Shown piece by piece: positions 15,804 to 23,935 of a stretch of 25,140 nucleotides of DNA. Both the position numbers and the translations under genes were made by a program. The stretch lies in the NCBI GenBank assembly GCA_031283915.1, contig JAITAY010000060.1, positions 1 to 25,140 of the forward strand, in the 5' to 3' direction. The stretch comes from Tannerella sp. (GTDB lineage: Bacteria; Bacteroidota; Bacteroidia; Bacteroidales; Tannerellaceae). Every line of letters begins with the position of its first letter. Positions within the stretch are counted from its first letter, which is position 1. The notes below the pieces were generated by a model. That model did not search any database and was not told the DNA's origin. It was given only the letters and a program-made list of their open reading frames with translations.

Positions 15804-17339
15804 TTACTTGTTTTTAATTAGAGGTAAAATAATAATAAACTTTGTTCCAATCGTTCCTTCATCCTGTTGTTCGGCACGGATGGAGCCGCCGTGATCTTCC
15901 ACGATCTTCCGGACATACGCCAGCCCGAGGCCAAACCCCTTCACATCATGCACATTGCCCGTCGGCACCCGGTAGAACCTGTCAAAAATCTTTTTCAAAT
16001 ATTCTTTCCTGATGCCGATGCCATTGTCTTCAATGGAAATATACAATTTCCCGTTTTCATTTCTTGTTCGCGCCATCAGCTGGAGCGACACATCCGTTCG
16101 TCTGTACTTTACCGCATTGTCCAGCAGGTTGAACAGAACATTCGTGATGTGCATCTCGTCGGCATAGATGGCCGAATTTTCCGCCTGCAGGTCGATGTCA
16201 ATCGTCCCGCCATACTTCTCCACTTTCAGCGCAAACGTACTTGCCACGCCTGCCAGAAGGTCATTCGCATCCAGTTCCTTGAGTTTGAGCGTCGCTTTCT
16301 GTCTCTCAAACAGTGAGATTTGAAGCACTTTTTCCACCAGAAAACCCAGTCGCTTGGTTTCCTCATAGATCACGCCGGATATATGCCTGAACACCTCGGG
16401 ATTTTTCGTAATATCCGTATCCCTGAGCATTTGCGTAGCCAGCGAAATCGTCGAAACCGGCGTTTTCAACTCATGCGTCATATTATTTACGAAATCATTT
16501 TTCATTTCCGACAGTTTTTTCTGACGGAAGATCGCGTAAATCGTAAAGGTAAACGTCAGCAGCAGAATCCCCGAAAAAATCGCCGAAGGTACCAGAAACG
16601 AGATCGAACTCGATATGTAGGCGCTCTTCGTCGGGAAATACACTTTGAGATAATTCTGTTTCGAAGGCGGATCGTTCGGAAACAGAACGACCGTACGCAT
16701 CTCCGCCAGTTTGGGCGGTTTCTCGAACGCTTCGTTCTGATATACAATCTCGTTATCCTTATTCACCACCATGCAGATGTACGGGATATTCAGGCCGTTA
16801 TTCACCAGTTCCGTTTTCAGATAATTATTCAGCGTATTGAAATCCACCCGTTTCTCAATCGGTTTCATGTGTGCGGTGTAAAGCATGTTATAGGCCACAT
16901 CTTCAAGCAATCCGGCCTGATGCTGGTATCGTTTCCACAAATTCTTCTGATATTCTTCCGATTCCTTGACGATGGCATCTTTCGGAGAAACATCTTTTTG
17001 AGAAATACCGCTATGGTTCATCTCAAACTGCTGAATGACGCCATTCGACTCCGTGATCTGAAAATGATAACTGCTTTCCGCGGTGATCGTCCGGTTCAAA
17101 CTTTGTTTACTCGGCGCATTTTTATACCTGAAATAATTCATATCTTCTTCCATATATTTACGGGCCTCGTCATGTTCCAAAGCGCCGGATACCTGCTCCA
17201 GGCAACGTTTGACTGTCGAATCGAACAGTTCGTTGCTGGTTTTCAGAATAATGCTGACATAGTTTACCTGCAGGTAAAGCAAACCTGCAAATGCAAATCC
17301 CATGACAACGGCAAGTAGCCAAATCATTGACTTTTTCAT
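15804..17339 (-). CDS. rprX: Sensor histidine kinase, RprX-like
   Basis: 511 residues. Topology: membrane helix 1 at about 5-27, a periplasmic sensor region of about 215 residues with no named domain, helix 2 at about 246-271, then a cytoplasmic kinase. The dimerisation/phosphoacceptor motif FVNNMTHELKTPVSTISLA places the phosphorylated histidine at H289. The ATPase domain shows the N box NLLDNAVKYRR, G1 YISIEDNGIGI and G2 VKGFGLGLAYVRKI. The N-terminal half corresponds to the length and architecture of Bacteroidales RprX. It precedes rprY by 2 nt. The signal it senses is not visible from sequence. ATG 17339 directly follows 120 nt of leader from a plausible -7 box. Confidence 0.9.
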   Translation of the reverse strand: MKKSMIWLLAVVMGFAFAGLLYLQVNYVSIILKTSNELFDSTVKRCLEQVSGALEHDEARKYMEEDMNYFRYKNAPSKQSLNRTITAESSYHFQITESNGVIQQFEMNHSGISQKDVSPKDAIVKESEEYQKNLWKRYQHQAGLLEDVAYNMLYTAHMKPIEKRVDFNTLNNYLKTELVNNGLNIPYICMVVNKDNEIVYQNEAFEKPPKLAEMRTVVLFPNDPPSKQNYLKVYFPTKSAYISSSISFLVPSAIFSGILLLTFTFTIYAIFRQKKLSEMKNDFVNNMTHELKTPVSTISLATQMLRDTDITKNPEVFRHISGVIYEETKRLGFLVEKVLQISLFERQKATLKLKELDANDLLAGVASTFALKVEKYGGTIDIDLQAENSAIYADEMHITNVLFNLLDNAVKYRRTDVSLQLMARTRNENGKLYISIEDNGIGIRKEYLKKIFDRFYRVPTGNVHDVKGFGLGLAYVRKIVEDHGGSIRAEQQDEGTIGTKFIIILPLIKNK

Positions 17340-17740
17340 CGTGACTATTCGTAAAAATACATGCTCATAACTCTAAAATCCCGTAATAACAGTTATCTCC
17401 ATCTCGTTTCAGACACATTATTTTTTAACTGCCTTCCAGGACTTATTCTTTGATAACACAAATGTAGTATGTTTTAGTTTAATATTTACACAACAAGAGT
17501 AAAAAATGAAGGGCTGATCAGTTAATTATTCATATCAAGAAGATATGTAAATCTTTTAACTTCGCCATAAAGACGGATTCAACAAGCTTGAAAACAATAT
17601 TTTATCCCTACATCAAATGTGTATAAAAATATTTCGGTATGCGAATTTAAGTTCGGGCAAAACCTTAAATCTCAGCTTTATAAAAATGAATATTTTTTGA
17701 TACGGGAACTGTCATATTGCCATCATTTTATGTCATTTTG
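17340..17740. other. A/T-rich intergenic region between purL end and rprX start
   Basis: About 400 bp. It must hold the end of the purL transcript and the rprX promoter. I see a 6-bp hairpin with arms CATATC and GATATG (17531-17547 on the plus strand as CATATCAAGAAGATATG) but no T-tract terminator and no credible gene; a 66-codon plus-strand frame at 17619 runs into purL antisense and is rejected. Confidence 0.45.
17459..17493 (-). promoter_or_regulatory. Putative promoter of rprXY
   Basis: Minus-strand TAcaTTTG (17466-17459) matches the -7 consensus; TTGTG (17493-17489) could be the -33 element, at a spacing of 22, slightly long. The leader to the rprX ATG would be about 115 nt. Confidence 0.45.
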
Positions 17741-20700
17741 CTACTCTATCCATCGTCGGGCATTGACAAATGCTTCTATCCAGGGCGTAATTTCGTCCTT
17801 ATGTCGGTTTTCCGGATAATAACCGCATTGCCACGGGAAAATCGCCCGTTCGGGATGAGGCATCATGGCCAGATGACGACCGTCGGCCGAGCAGAGACCT
17901 GCCACAGCCCGCGGCGAACCGTTCGGATTGGCGGGGTAACCGTCGTAAGCGTACTGCGCCACAATGTGGTAGGCTTTTTCGTCGTGAGGAAACGAAAATT
18001 TCCCTTCGCCGTGAGCCACCCAGACACCTAATTTTGAACCGCTCAACGAACCGAACAAGACGGAATGATTCTCCGGTATCTCCAGTGTGACAAATGCCGA
18101 CTCCAACTTGTGCGAATCGTTGTGAAGCATCCTGTGCTTTTGTTCATGTTCGGGATAAAGCAATTCCAGCTCGGCCATCAGCTGACAGCCGTTGCAGATG
18201 CCCATACTCAGCGTGTCTTTACGGGCGTAATAGCGTTTTATCACCTCTTTAGCCTGTTCATTATACAGGAATCCGCCAGCCCAGCCTTTCGCCGAACCCA
18301 GGACGTCGGAATTGGAAAATCCTCCGCAAAAGACAATGAAATTCACGTCTTCCAGCGTTTCGCGGCCGGCGGCCAAATCAGTCATGTGTACGTCCTTCAC
18401 GTCGAAACCGGCCAGGTAGAGTGCATACGCCGTTTCGCGTTCGCATTGCGAACCCTTTTCGCGAATGACGGCAGCCCGAATGCCCGACGGTTCGCGACGG
18501 GTGGCCGAAAGTCCATATGCGGCCAGTTTGCCCGTAAAACCTTCCGGATAGCGGAACGTCAGCGGCTGCCGTTTGTAATTTTCAAAACGCTTTCCGGCGC
18601 AGACGCTCCCGCTCTGTTTCACGTCTAACCGGTACGAGGTGGAGTACCAGATATCCCGCAGGCGGTCGATGTCGAAGTGGAATTGTGCCCCGTCTTTGAA
18701 TACCCGCACACAGCGGTCGGCAACAGGATGGGCAATAACAGTATAATCAATACCGACTTTTTTCAGATACGCCTCAAACGCTTCCTTCTCCCGAACCTGT
18801 ACAAGCACGCCCGGATTCTCGGCAAACAGGATTTTTACAATATCCGGTTCTGTCAGTGCATCCGGATTCACTTCCAGTCCGCCGGCTACGTTGGCGAAGC
18901 ACATCTCCAGCATGGCCGTAATCATTCCGCCGGCCGAAATATCATGTCCGGCCAGTATCCAGCCTTTGTCGACGGCTTCCTGTACGGCATTGAAAGCGTC
19001 GCGAAAATAACCGGCATCCTTCACGGTCGGCGTTTCGTCGCCCAGACAGTTCAACGCCTGTGCGAAAGCCGAACCGCCCAATTTCAATGCGCAGGAAGAA
19101 AAGTCTATATAGTACACAGGGGCGTCCTGCACCAAAACCGGCGAAATGATTTTCTTCACGTCGCTCACTTCGGCGCCGGCGGAGATAATCACCGTTCCGG
19201 GCGAAAGGACTTTTTCCCGACCGTATTTCTGCGTCATGGAAAGGCTATCCTTGCCGGTCGGGATATTGATTCCCAGTGCACAGGCAAAGGTGGAGGCGGC
19301 CTCGACGGCGGTGTACAGGCGGGCGTCTTCGCCTTCGTTGCGGCACGGCCACATCCAGTTGGCGCTGAGCGATACACCGGCCAAGCGGTCGGTCAAAGGG
19401 GCAAAAACGATGTTCGTCAGCGCCTCGGCAATGGCCATCACCGAACCGGCCGCAGGATCAACCAGCGCCACCTGCGGCGCATGACCGATAGAGGTTGCCA
19501 TCCCCGCTTCTCCCCGGAAATCCAGCGCCACGGCGCCCAAGTCGCTCAGGGGCAGTTGCAATTCGCCCTGGCATTGCTGGCGGGCTACCCGTCCGGTGAC
19601 GGAACGGTCGACCTTGTTTGTCAGCCAGTCCTTGCAGGCGACGGCTTCGAGTTGAAGTACATTTTCTATATAATGAGACAGTCGGGAGGTTTCGTAAGCG
19701 ACTGCGCGACGGTTTTCCGCGACCGTGTGGCCGGTCATCACCGTGCGCGGCGGCTTGCCGAACATGTATTCGAGCGGGAGGTCTATCGGTTTCGCGCCAT
19801 CGGCCTGTTCGAACACGAATTTCATGTCGCCGGTCGTTTCTCCTGCAACGTAGATGGGTGCACGTTCGCGTTCGGCGATGCGTCGGATGCGTTCGACATT
19901 CTTTTCGTCGACCAGCAGCCCCATCCGTTCCTGGCTTTCGTTGCCGATGATTTCGCGGGCAGAAAGGGTTGGGTCTCCCACGGGCAGTTTGCTCATGTCG
20001 ATATGCCCGCCGGTCGTTTCCACCAGTTCGGAGAGACAGTTCAGGTGTCCGCCGGCTCCGTGGTCGTGGATGGAGACAATCGGATTGTCATCCGATTCGG
20101 CCAGGGTACGGATGACATTCGCCACACGTTTCTGCATTTCGGGGTTCGCCCGCTGGACGGCATTCAACTCAATGCCGCTGGCATACTGGCCTGTGTCGAC
20201 GGACGAGACGGCGCCGCCACCCATGCCGATGCGATAGTTGTCGCCGCCGAGAATAATAATCTTTTCGCCCGGTGCCGGAACGCCCTTCAGTGCGTCGCGC
20301 CGGTTGGCGTAGCCGACGCCTCCGGCCAGCATGATGACTTTGTCGTAGGCATAGCTCTTTCCGCTTTCTTTGTGTTCAAAAGTCAGAACAGAGCCACAGA
20401 TGAGCGGCTGTCCAAATTTGTTGCCGAAATCGGAGGCACCGTTCGAAGCTTTAATCAGAATCTGTTCAGGCGTCTGGTAAAGCCAGGGGCGCGGGTCAAG
20501 TATTTTTTCCCACTCGCGCACGCCGTCGGTACGGGGGTAAGAAGTCATGTACACGGCCGTTCCCGCGACGGGCAGCGAAGCTTTGCCACCGCCCAGACGG
20601 TCGCGTATTTCACCGCCCGTGCCGGTAGCTGCACCATTGAACGGTTCGACGGTTGTGGGGAAATTGTGCGTCTCGGCCTTCAGGGACAGCACGGTTTGTA

Positions 20701-21412
20701 TTTTCCTGACGCCATAGAAACCGGGCTGATCGCCTTCGAGGGGGGCGAACTGTTCGATGACAGGCCCTTCGTTGAAAGCGACATTGTCCTTGTAAGCCGA
20801 CACTAATTTGTTGGGATTTTCCGCCGAAGTCTTCTTTATCAGGTCGAACAGCGAACTTTCCTTCTTTACGCCGTCGATGACGAAAACGCCGCTGAAAATT
20901 TTGTGCCGGCAGTGTTCCGAATTGACCTGCGAAAAGCCGAAGACCTCACTGTCCGTCAGTTTGCGTTCGATTCTGCGGCTGACCCCGTTCAGGTAGGCGA
21001 CTTCGTCGTCGCTCAAAGCCAAGCCTTCCTGTGCATTAAAGGCAGCGATGTCGTCGACGTACAGGATGGGGTCGGGATGTTTGCCGACGGTGAAGAGGGT
21101 TTGGTCCAGCCCGTTGTAGATGCGCTGGAGCATGGGGTCGTGTTCCGCTTCACCCGACGTGGCCGGAGTATATTCTTCGATGCGCGAGATGCCGGTAATG
21201 CCCATGTTTTGCATGATTTCCACCGCATTCGTGCTCCAGGGGGAAATCATTTCACACCGCGGTCCGACGTACCACCCTGTTACCGTTTCTGCTGCGACGG
21301 GCGTCGCGCCGCCGAATAACCAGACTAATCTGGCGATTTCTTCCTGCGTGAAAACGGATGCCGTTTCTACCGCCAGTACTGTCTTTGCCTGAGATTGAAA
21401 GAATACTATCAT
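17741..21412 (-). CDS. purL: Phosphoribosylformylglycinamidine synthase, single-chain PurL
   Basis: 1223 residues from ATG 21412; the longer frame from 21439 would start inside the promoter and the MIVFFQSQAKTVLAVE start resembles other Bacteroidales PurL proteins. The enzyme converts FGAR to FGAM in purine synthesis using glutamine and ATP. Domain order is the long proteobacterial/eukaryote type: N-terminal PurS-like domain, linker (ENVLQ region follows later), two AIRS-like synthetase halves (SVNSEHCRHKIFSG, KAETHNFPTTVEPFNGAATGTGGEIRD and SIHDHGAGG; second half with LPTGKDS-like NIPTGKDSLSM and AGHDISAGGM), then a class I glutaminase with nucleophile C1073 in SMGICNGCQLM and H1186/E1188 in MMPHPERA. 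All catalytic residues are present. Monocistronic by context; promoter visible, no clear terminator. Confidence 0.97.
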   Translation of the reverse strand: MIVFFQSQAKTVLAVETASVFTQEEIARLVWLFGGATPVAAETVTGWYVGPRCEMISPWSTNAVEIMQNMGITGISRIEEYTPATSGEAEHDPMLQRIYNGLDQTLFTVGKHPDPILYVDDIAAFNAQEGLALSDDEVAYLNGVSRRIERKLTDSEVFGFSQVNSEHCRHKIFSGVFVIDGVKKESSLFDLIKKTSAENPNKLVSAYKDNVAFNEGPVIEQFAPLEGDQPGFYGVRKIQTVLSLKAETHNFPTTVEPFNGAATGTGGEIRDRLGGGKASLPVAGTAVYMTSYPRTDGVREWEKILDPRPWLYQTPEQILIKASNGASDFGNKFGQPLICGSVLTFEHKESGKSYAYDKVIMLAGGVGYANRRDALKGVPAPGEKIIILGGDNYRIGMGGGAVSSVDTGQYASGIELNAVQRANPEMQKRVANVIRTLAESDDNPIVSIHDHGAGGHLNCLSELVETTGGHIDMSKLPVGDPTLSAREIIGNESQERMGLLVDEKNVERIRRIAERERAPIYVAGETTGDMKFVFEQADGAKPIDLPLEYMFGKPPRTVMTGHTVAENRRAVAYETSRLSHYIENVLQLEAVACKDWLTNKVDRSVTGRVARQQCQGELQLPLSDLGAVALDFRGEAGMATSIGHAPQVALVDPAAGSVMAIAEALTNIVFAPLTDRLAGVSLSANWMWPCRNEGEDARLYTAVEAASTFACALGINIPTGKDSLSMTQKYGREKVLSPGTVIISAGAEVSDVKKIISPVLVQDAPVYYIDFSSCALKLGGSAFAQALNCLGDETPTVKDAGYFRDAFNAVQEAVDKGWILAGHDISAGGMITAMLEMCFANVAGGLEVNPDALTEPDIVKILFAENPGVLVQVREKEAFEAYLKKVGIDYTVIAHPVADRCVRVFKDGAQFHFDIDRLRDIWYSTSYRLDVKQSGSVCAGKRFENYKRQPLTFRYPEGFTGKLAAYGLSATRREPSGIRAAVIREKGSQCERETAYALYLAGFDVKDVHMTDLAAGRETLEDVNFIVFCGGFSNSDVLGSAKGWAGGFLYNEQAKEVIKRYYARKDTLSMGICNGCQLMAELELLYPEHEQKHRMLHNDSHKLESAFVTLEIPENHSVLFGSLSGSKLGVWVAHGEGKFSFPHDEKAYHIVAQYAYDGYPANPNGSPRAVAGLCSADGRHLAMMPHPERAIFPWQCGYYPENRHKDEITPWIEAFVNARRWIE

Positions 21413-21436
21413 AGGATTATAAGATATTTTACCGAA

Positions 21437-21468
21437 CAAAGGTATGGCTTTTTGATGAGATGTTCAAA
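21437..21468 (-). promoter_or_regulatory. Bacteroidota-type promoter of purL
   Basis: Minus-strand TTTG (21468-21465), 20-nt spacer, TAccTTTG (21444-21437). This matches the primary promoter consensus and supports ATG 21412, with a leader of roughly 20 nt. No purine riboswitch is visible in such a short leader. Confidence 0.75.
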
Positions 21469-21727
21469 AATCGTACCGGAGAGGGCGCCACTGTAAAATA
21501 ATATGCGTTAAGAGCTGTCCGGAAATAAACCATACCTTTTTACAGGAGATGTTTTTTGCCGTACAAAGACTGAAAATGCGCGCATACCGGAGTATACACG
21601 CATTTTCAGGATGAAGAAAGGTTCATCCTGCAGTTTCCCTGCAAGAGGTTCCTTTACTTCGACTCATAATCCAAGCCTTTATCACCGTAGCAATTACTAT
21701 CATCACAGCAAACTTTTGACGAATTGA
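21469..21727. other. Intergenic region with consecutive hairpins, between DoxX-type gene and purL
   Basis: About 260 bp. Hairpin 1: 21570-21580 pairs perfectly with 21599-21609 (11 bp), with an inner ATAC/GTAT stem. Hairpin 2: 21607-21615 pairs with 21622-21630 (9 bp, 6-nt loop); it shares three bases with hairpin 1, so the two may compete. No T-tract follows on either strand. This may end the minus-strand DoxX-type transcript or be part of a small structured RNA. Confidence 0.55.
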
Positions 21728-23242
21728 TCAGGAATACCAGCCCCGTTTTCTGTTTTCCAGCTTTTGAAGCGTTTCGATGCAGATGTTCACGTCGTCCACC
21801 ACCTGGAAATCAAACATGCCGACGCAGATGAAATCAGCGCCATTCTCGAACGCCCATTTGAAGCCGTCATCAGGAGGAATCGCGCCTGCGGCAAGCACTT
21901 TGAAGCCCATGACAGGCACTTTGGTGCGGTTGACAAATTCGACCGTACGGTCGGGAAACGGGCAGAAGCAATTATCATGAAACCTGTTGTGGTCATTACT
22001 TGCTTCGCCGTCTACTTCAAAAGGACGACGGTTTTCGCGCGGATGAGCCGACCAGTAATTGTCGTGGTGCATCGTCTTCATGTAGTAATCGGGAATAATC
22101 CCGTTTTCTTCGCAGATAATAAACGAGTCAATCGTATGTGCGCCCATGCCGGCCACGATTCCGTGACTGCGGATGCGTTCCATTAACCCGTTGACGATTT
22201 CCAGCCGGCCGTCGCGCACCAACCAATCGCACCAGTTCCCCTGCAACTGGATTATATCCATTCCGTTGTCTACGGCAAACGTGACATCCTCGAAAATATC
22301 CTTGCTTTTTTCCTTGATACCCACTTGCGTAATCACCTTGATTTTACTGCCGGTCAGCTTTTTGTATTTGGCCATCACCTGTACGGTCGGAAAGCCGATG
22401 TTGATACAGTTGATCCCGGCCTGTTCGCACAGCATCAGCGTTTCATAGATTTTTTTCTCGGTATTGTATGCCTTGAAAAGAGACCCGGCGTAAATCAGGT
22501 CGCGTGCATGTGCCCAGCCGCCAATCAGGTTGCCACCCTGAATCAACCGGCTCAATTGGTGTTCGCCAAGTTTGCCTTTCGGCAGTTCGCCTTTCAGTTC
22601 GCTCAATGCGACCCGGTTGACCTGGATAGTTGCACCCGACATCACATCCATGCCATACGCCTTCGTCGTTCGCCAGGCGCCCCAGCCCAGTCCGCCAAGT
22701 ACCGGAAGGGAGATCAGGTTTTTCAGCGCTTCGCGACGCGTGTTCGGCTCATGCAACTCGATTTCCTCCGGAAGACGGTCATCCGCACGCTGTTTTTTCT
22801 TTTGCAGGTTGCGGATGAAAGCGTCCAGTCCATACCCCTGTTCCCTGCTGAACGTCAGAAAAACAAGTACAACCGCTTCCACAAGCAGTTTATCGACCAC
22901 GAAGACGCTGCCTTCGTGAGCGTCGAGCGCTAAGGAAATGCCAAACGGTGGATAGGCAAAATAATACAGTACAAGCATCAGGGCGCCGCCAACGGAAGAC
23001 CAGCGGCTCCACAGCCCGAAAAACAGAGACAGTCCGACAAGAATCAGCCCGGCGATGTTCAGGAAATCCACCACCTCCAGTCTGACGGGCGAAGCGGCCA
23101 GCCATTGATAAAAACCGGCCAGAAAGCTGTGTGTATTATTCAGGTAATCGGCTGAAGTCCAGTCAGCGAATAATTTGACAGTTCCTTCATACAGGAAATG
23201 CCATCCCACAACTATTCGGAGAATTGTAATAATCGTTTTCAT
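21728..23242 (-). CDS. DoxX-family membrane domain fused to a barrel-like domain via an internal Tat-like segment
   Basis: 504 residues. Residues 1 to about 133 are a DoxX-type domain: four membrane helices and the opening RIVVGWHFLYEGTVKLFA typical of quinol-oxidase-associated DoxX/DoxD-like proteins. A charged linker follows, then N-T-R169-R170-E-A-L-K-N-L and a hydrophobic stretch to about 190, which looks like a twin-arginine signal embedded within the protein. Residues about 205-504 form a soluble domain with repeated beta-alpha elements (GINCINIGFP, KIKVITQVG, GMDIIQLQGNW, GIVAGMGAHTIDS, VPVMGFKVLAAGAIPPDDGF, GADFICVGMFDFQ), consistent with a TIM barrel. It also contains a His/Asp/Cys-rich stretch (KTMHHDNYW, NDHNRFHDNCFCPF). 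No named enzyme family is recognised. If exported, the barrel would sit in the periplasm attached to DoxX. It is transcribed alone. Confidence 0.8.
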   Translation of the reverse strand: MKTIITILRIVVGWHFLYEGTVKLFADWTSADYLNNTHSFLAGFYQWLAASPVRLEVVDFLNIAGLILVGLSLFFGLWSRWSSVGGALMLVLYYFAYPPFGISLALDAHEGSVFVVDKLLVEAVVLVFLTFSREQGYGLDAFIRNLQKKKQRADDRLPEEIELHEPNTRREALKNLISLPVLGGLGWGAWRTTKAYGMDVMSGATIQVNRVALSELKGELPKGKLGEHQLSRLIQGGNLIGGWAHARDLIYAGSLFKAYNTEKKIYETLMLCEQAGINCINIGFPTVQVMAKYKKLTGSKIKVITQVGIKEKSKDIFEDVTFAVDNGMDIIQLQGNWCDWLVRDGRLEIVNGLMERIRSHGIVAGMGAHTIDSFIICEENGIIPDYYMKTMHHDNYWSAHPRENRRPFEVDGEASNDHNRFHDNCFCPFPDRTVEFVNRTKVPVMGFKVLAAGAIPPDDGFKWAFENGADFICVGMFDFQVVDDVNICIETLQKLENRKRGWYS

Positions 23243-23345
23243 TTTATCTAAGAATTAATGCGTTTATCATTCATGTTGAATTAAAAAAGTAATTGATGAA
23301 CAAACCGGCGTAAAAGTACAAAAAAATCGAATCCGGCACGCCTAA

Positions 23346-23380
23346 AAACAAAAAATCCCAGACGTCACGTCTCGGATTTT
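23346..23380 (-). terminator. Intrinsic terminator or attenuator upstream of the DoxX-type gene
   Basis: A 12-bp stem with one mismatch (arms AAATCCGAGACG and CGTCTGGGATTT on the minus strand, 3-nt loop) is followed on the minus strand by TTTTTTGTTTTTA. It lies about 105 nt before the DoxX-type ATG, so it would stop transcripts entering that gene from upstream. Confidence 0.75.
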
Positions 23381-23437
23381 CTGCATTAACCATTTACCTT
23401 TTACCACTAAAAGACTAATTATGAAGTATTATGTCTA
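23346..23437 (-). ncRNA. Candidate small RNA or attenuated leader of about 90 nt
   Basis: This is the interval between the expected start of the promoter above and the end of the intrinsic terminator. Either an independent small RNA or a leader of the DoxX-type gene is possible. It rests only on promoter and terminator positions; no known RNA family is recognised. Confidence 0.35.
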
Positions 23438-23442
23438 TGTCG

Positions 23443-23474
23443 CAAAAGTAATGTTCCCTATACTGCCTGTCAAT
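23443..23474 (-). promoter_or_regulatory. Putative minus-strand promoter upstream of the terminator
   Basis: Minus-strand ATTG (23474-23471), 20-nt spacer, TActTTTG (23450-23443). The -7 box is a full match to TAnnTTTG. Transcription would run leftward into the terminator at 23380-23346. Confidence 0.45.
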
Positions 23475-23576
23475 AGTTTTACGGGTATATTGACCAAAAT
23501 GAGGAAGTTTCTTATCAAAACAGAAGGATTGGCGTATGAAAGTGATACGGAATCACCAAAGCAAACGCATCCTGCT

Positions 23577-23808
23577 TATACTGCACGCGGTATCATTCTA
23601 TGCATAAAGGGGTAGTTAGTAGCTGGTAGTTAGTAGTAAGTAGAGGGCGGTTGGCAGGCAAGCGGCCGTTGGAGGGAAAGGCGTAAACGTGAGGGTTTGA
23701 GCGAACAGCTTCGTCGTATCACAGAACTGCCGGCTACTATTCTACCAGCTACTATTCTACCAGCTACTAACTGCCTGTTTTTGCACAAAACTATACTGCA
23801 CGCGGTAT
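23577..23808. mobile_element. MITE-like inverted-repeat element with flanking direct repeats
   Basis: Terminal inverted repeats at 23601-23629 and 23757-23785 match at 25 of 29 positions, including a perfect 16-bp part (23614-23629 with 23757-23772). The interior is about 127 bp and has no gene. Outside, the near-palindromic 17-bp sequence TATACTGCACGCGGTAT occurs at 23577-23593 and 23792-23808, 6-7 bp beyond the inverted repeats. The right side has a 15-bp CTACTATTCTACCAG repeat. It resembles a non-autonomous mobile or REP-like element; no transposase is present. Confidence 0.55.
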
Positions 23809-23902
23809 AACATGTAAATCAAAGGATTTTTTCGAGCGGCTATGTCAGGCATCTCTCCTAAATTAAGATGGGTTTACCCTGACGGAATCACATCCAAATG
23901 AC

Positions 23903-23910
23903 TATTTTTG
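23903..23910 (+). promoter_or_regulatory. Putative -7 box TAttTTTG for apbE
   Basis: Full match to TAnnTTTG, 26 nt before ATG 23936 and correctly oriented. No clear TTTG at the -33 position. Confidence 0.5.
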
Positions 23911-23935
23911 CAACGTTTTTAATTTGAAAATACAG

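Larger units (their letters stand above)
23243..23902. other. 660-bp intergenic region between divergent DoxX-type and apbE genes
   Basis: It holds a minus-strand terminator, a minus-strand promoter-like pair and a MITE-like element, listed separately. A 64-codon plus-strand frame (23421-23615) is present but lacks supporting signals and ends in the repeat element. No convincing protein gene. Confidence 0.6.

Noticed and set aside
18677..20806. 709-codon plus-strand frame opposite purL
   Set aside because: It lies entirely antisense to purL, whose catalytic residues and domains are intact; long antisense frames arise from codon bias.
23421..23615. 64-codon plus-strand frame MKYYVYVAKVMFP...
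   Set aside because: No recognised domain, no -7 box in the right orientation, and its end runs into the inverted-repeat element; the same DNA better fits a minus-strand promoter.
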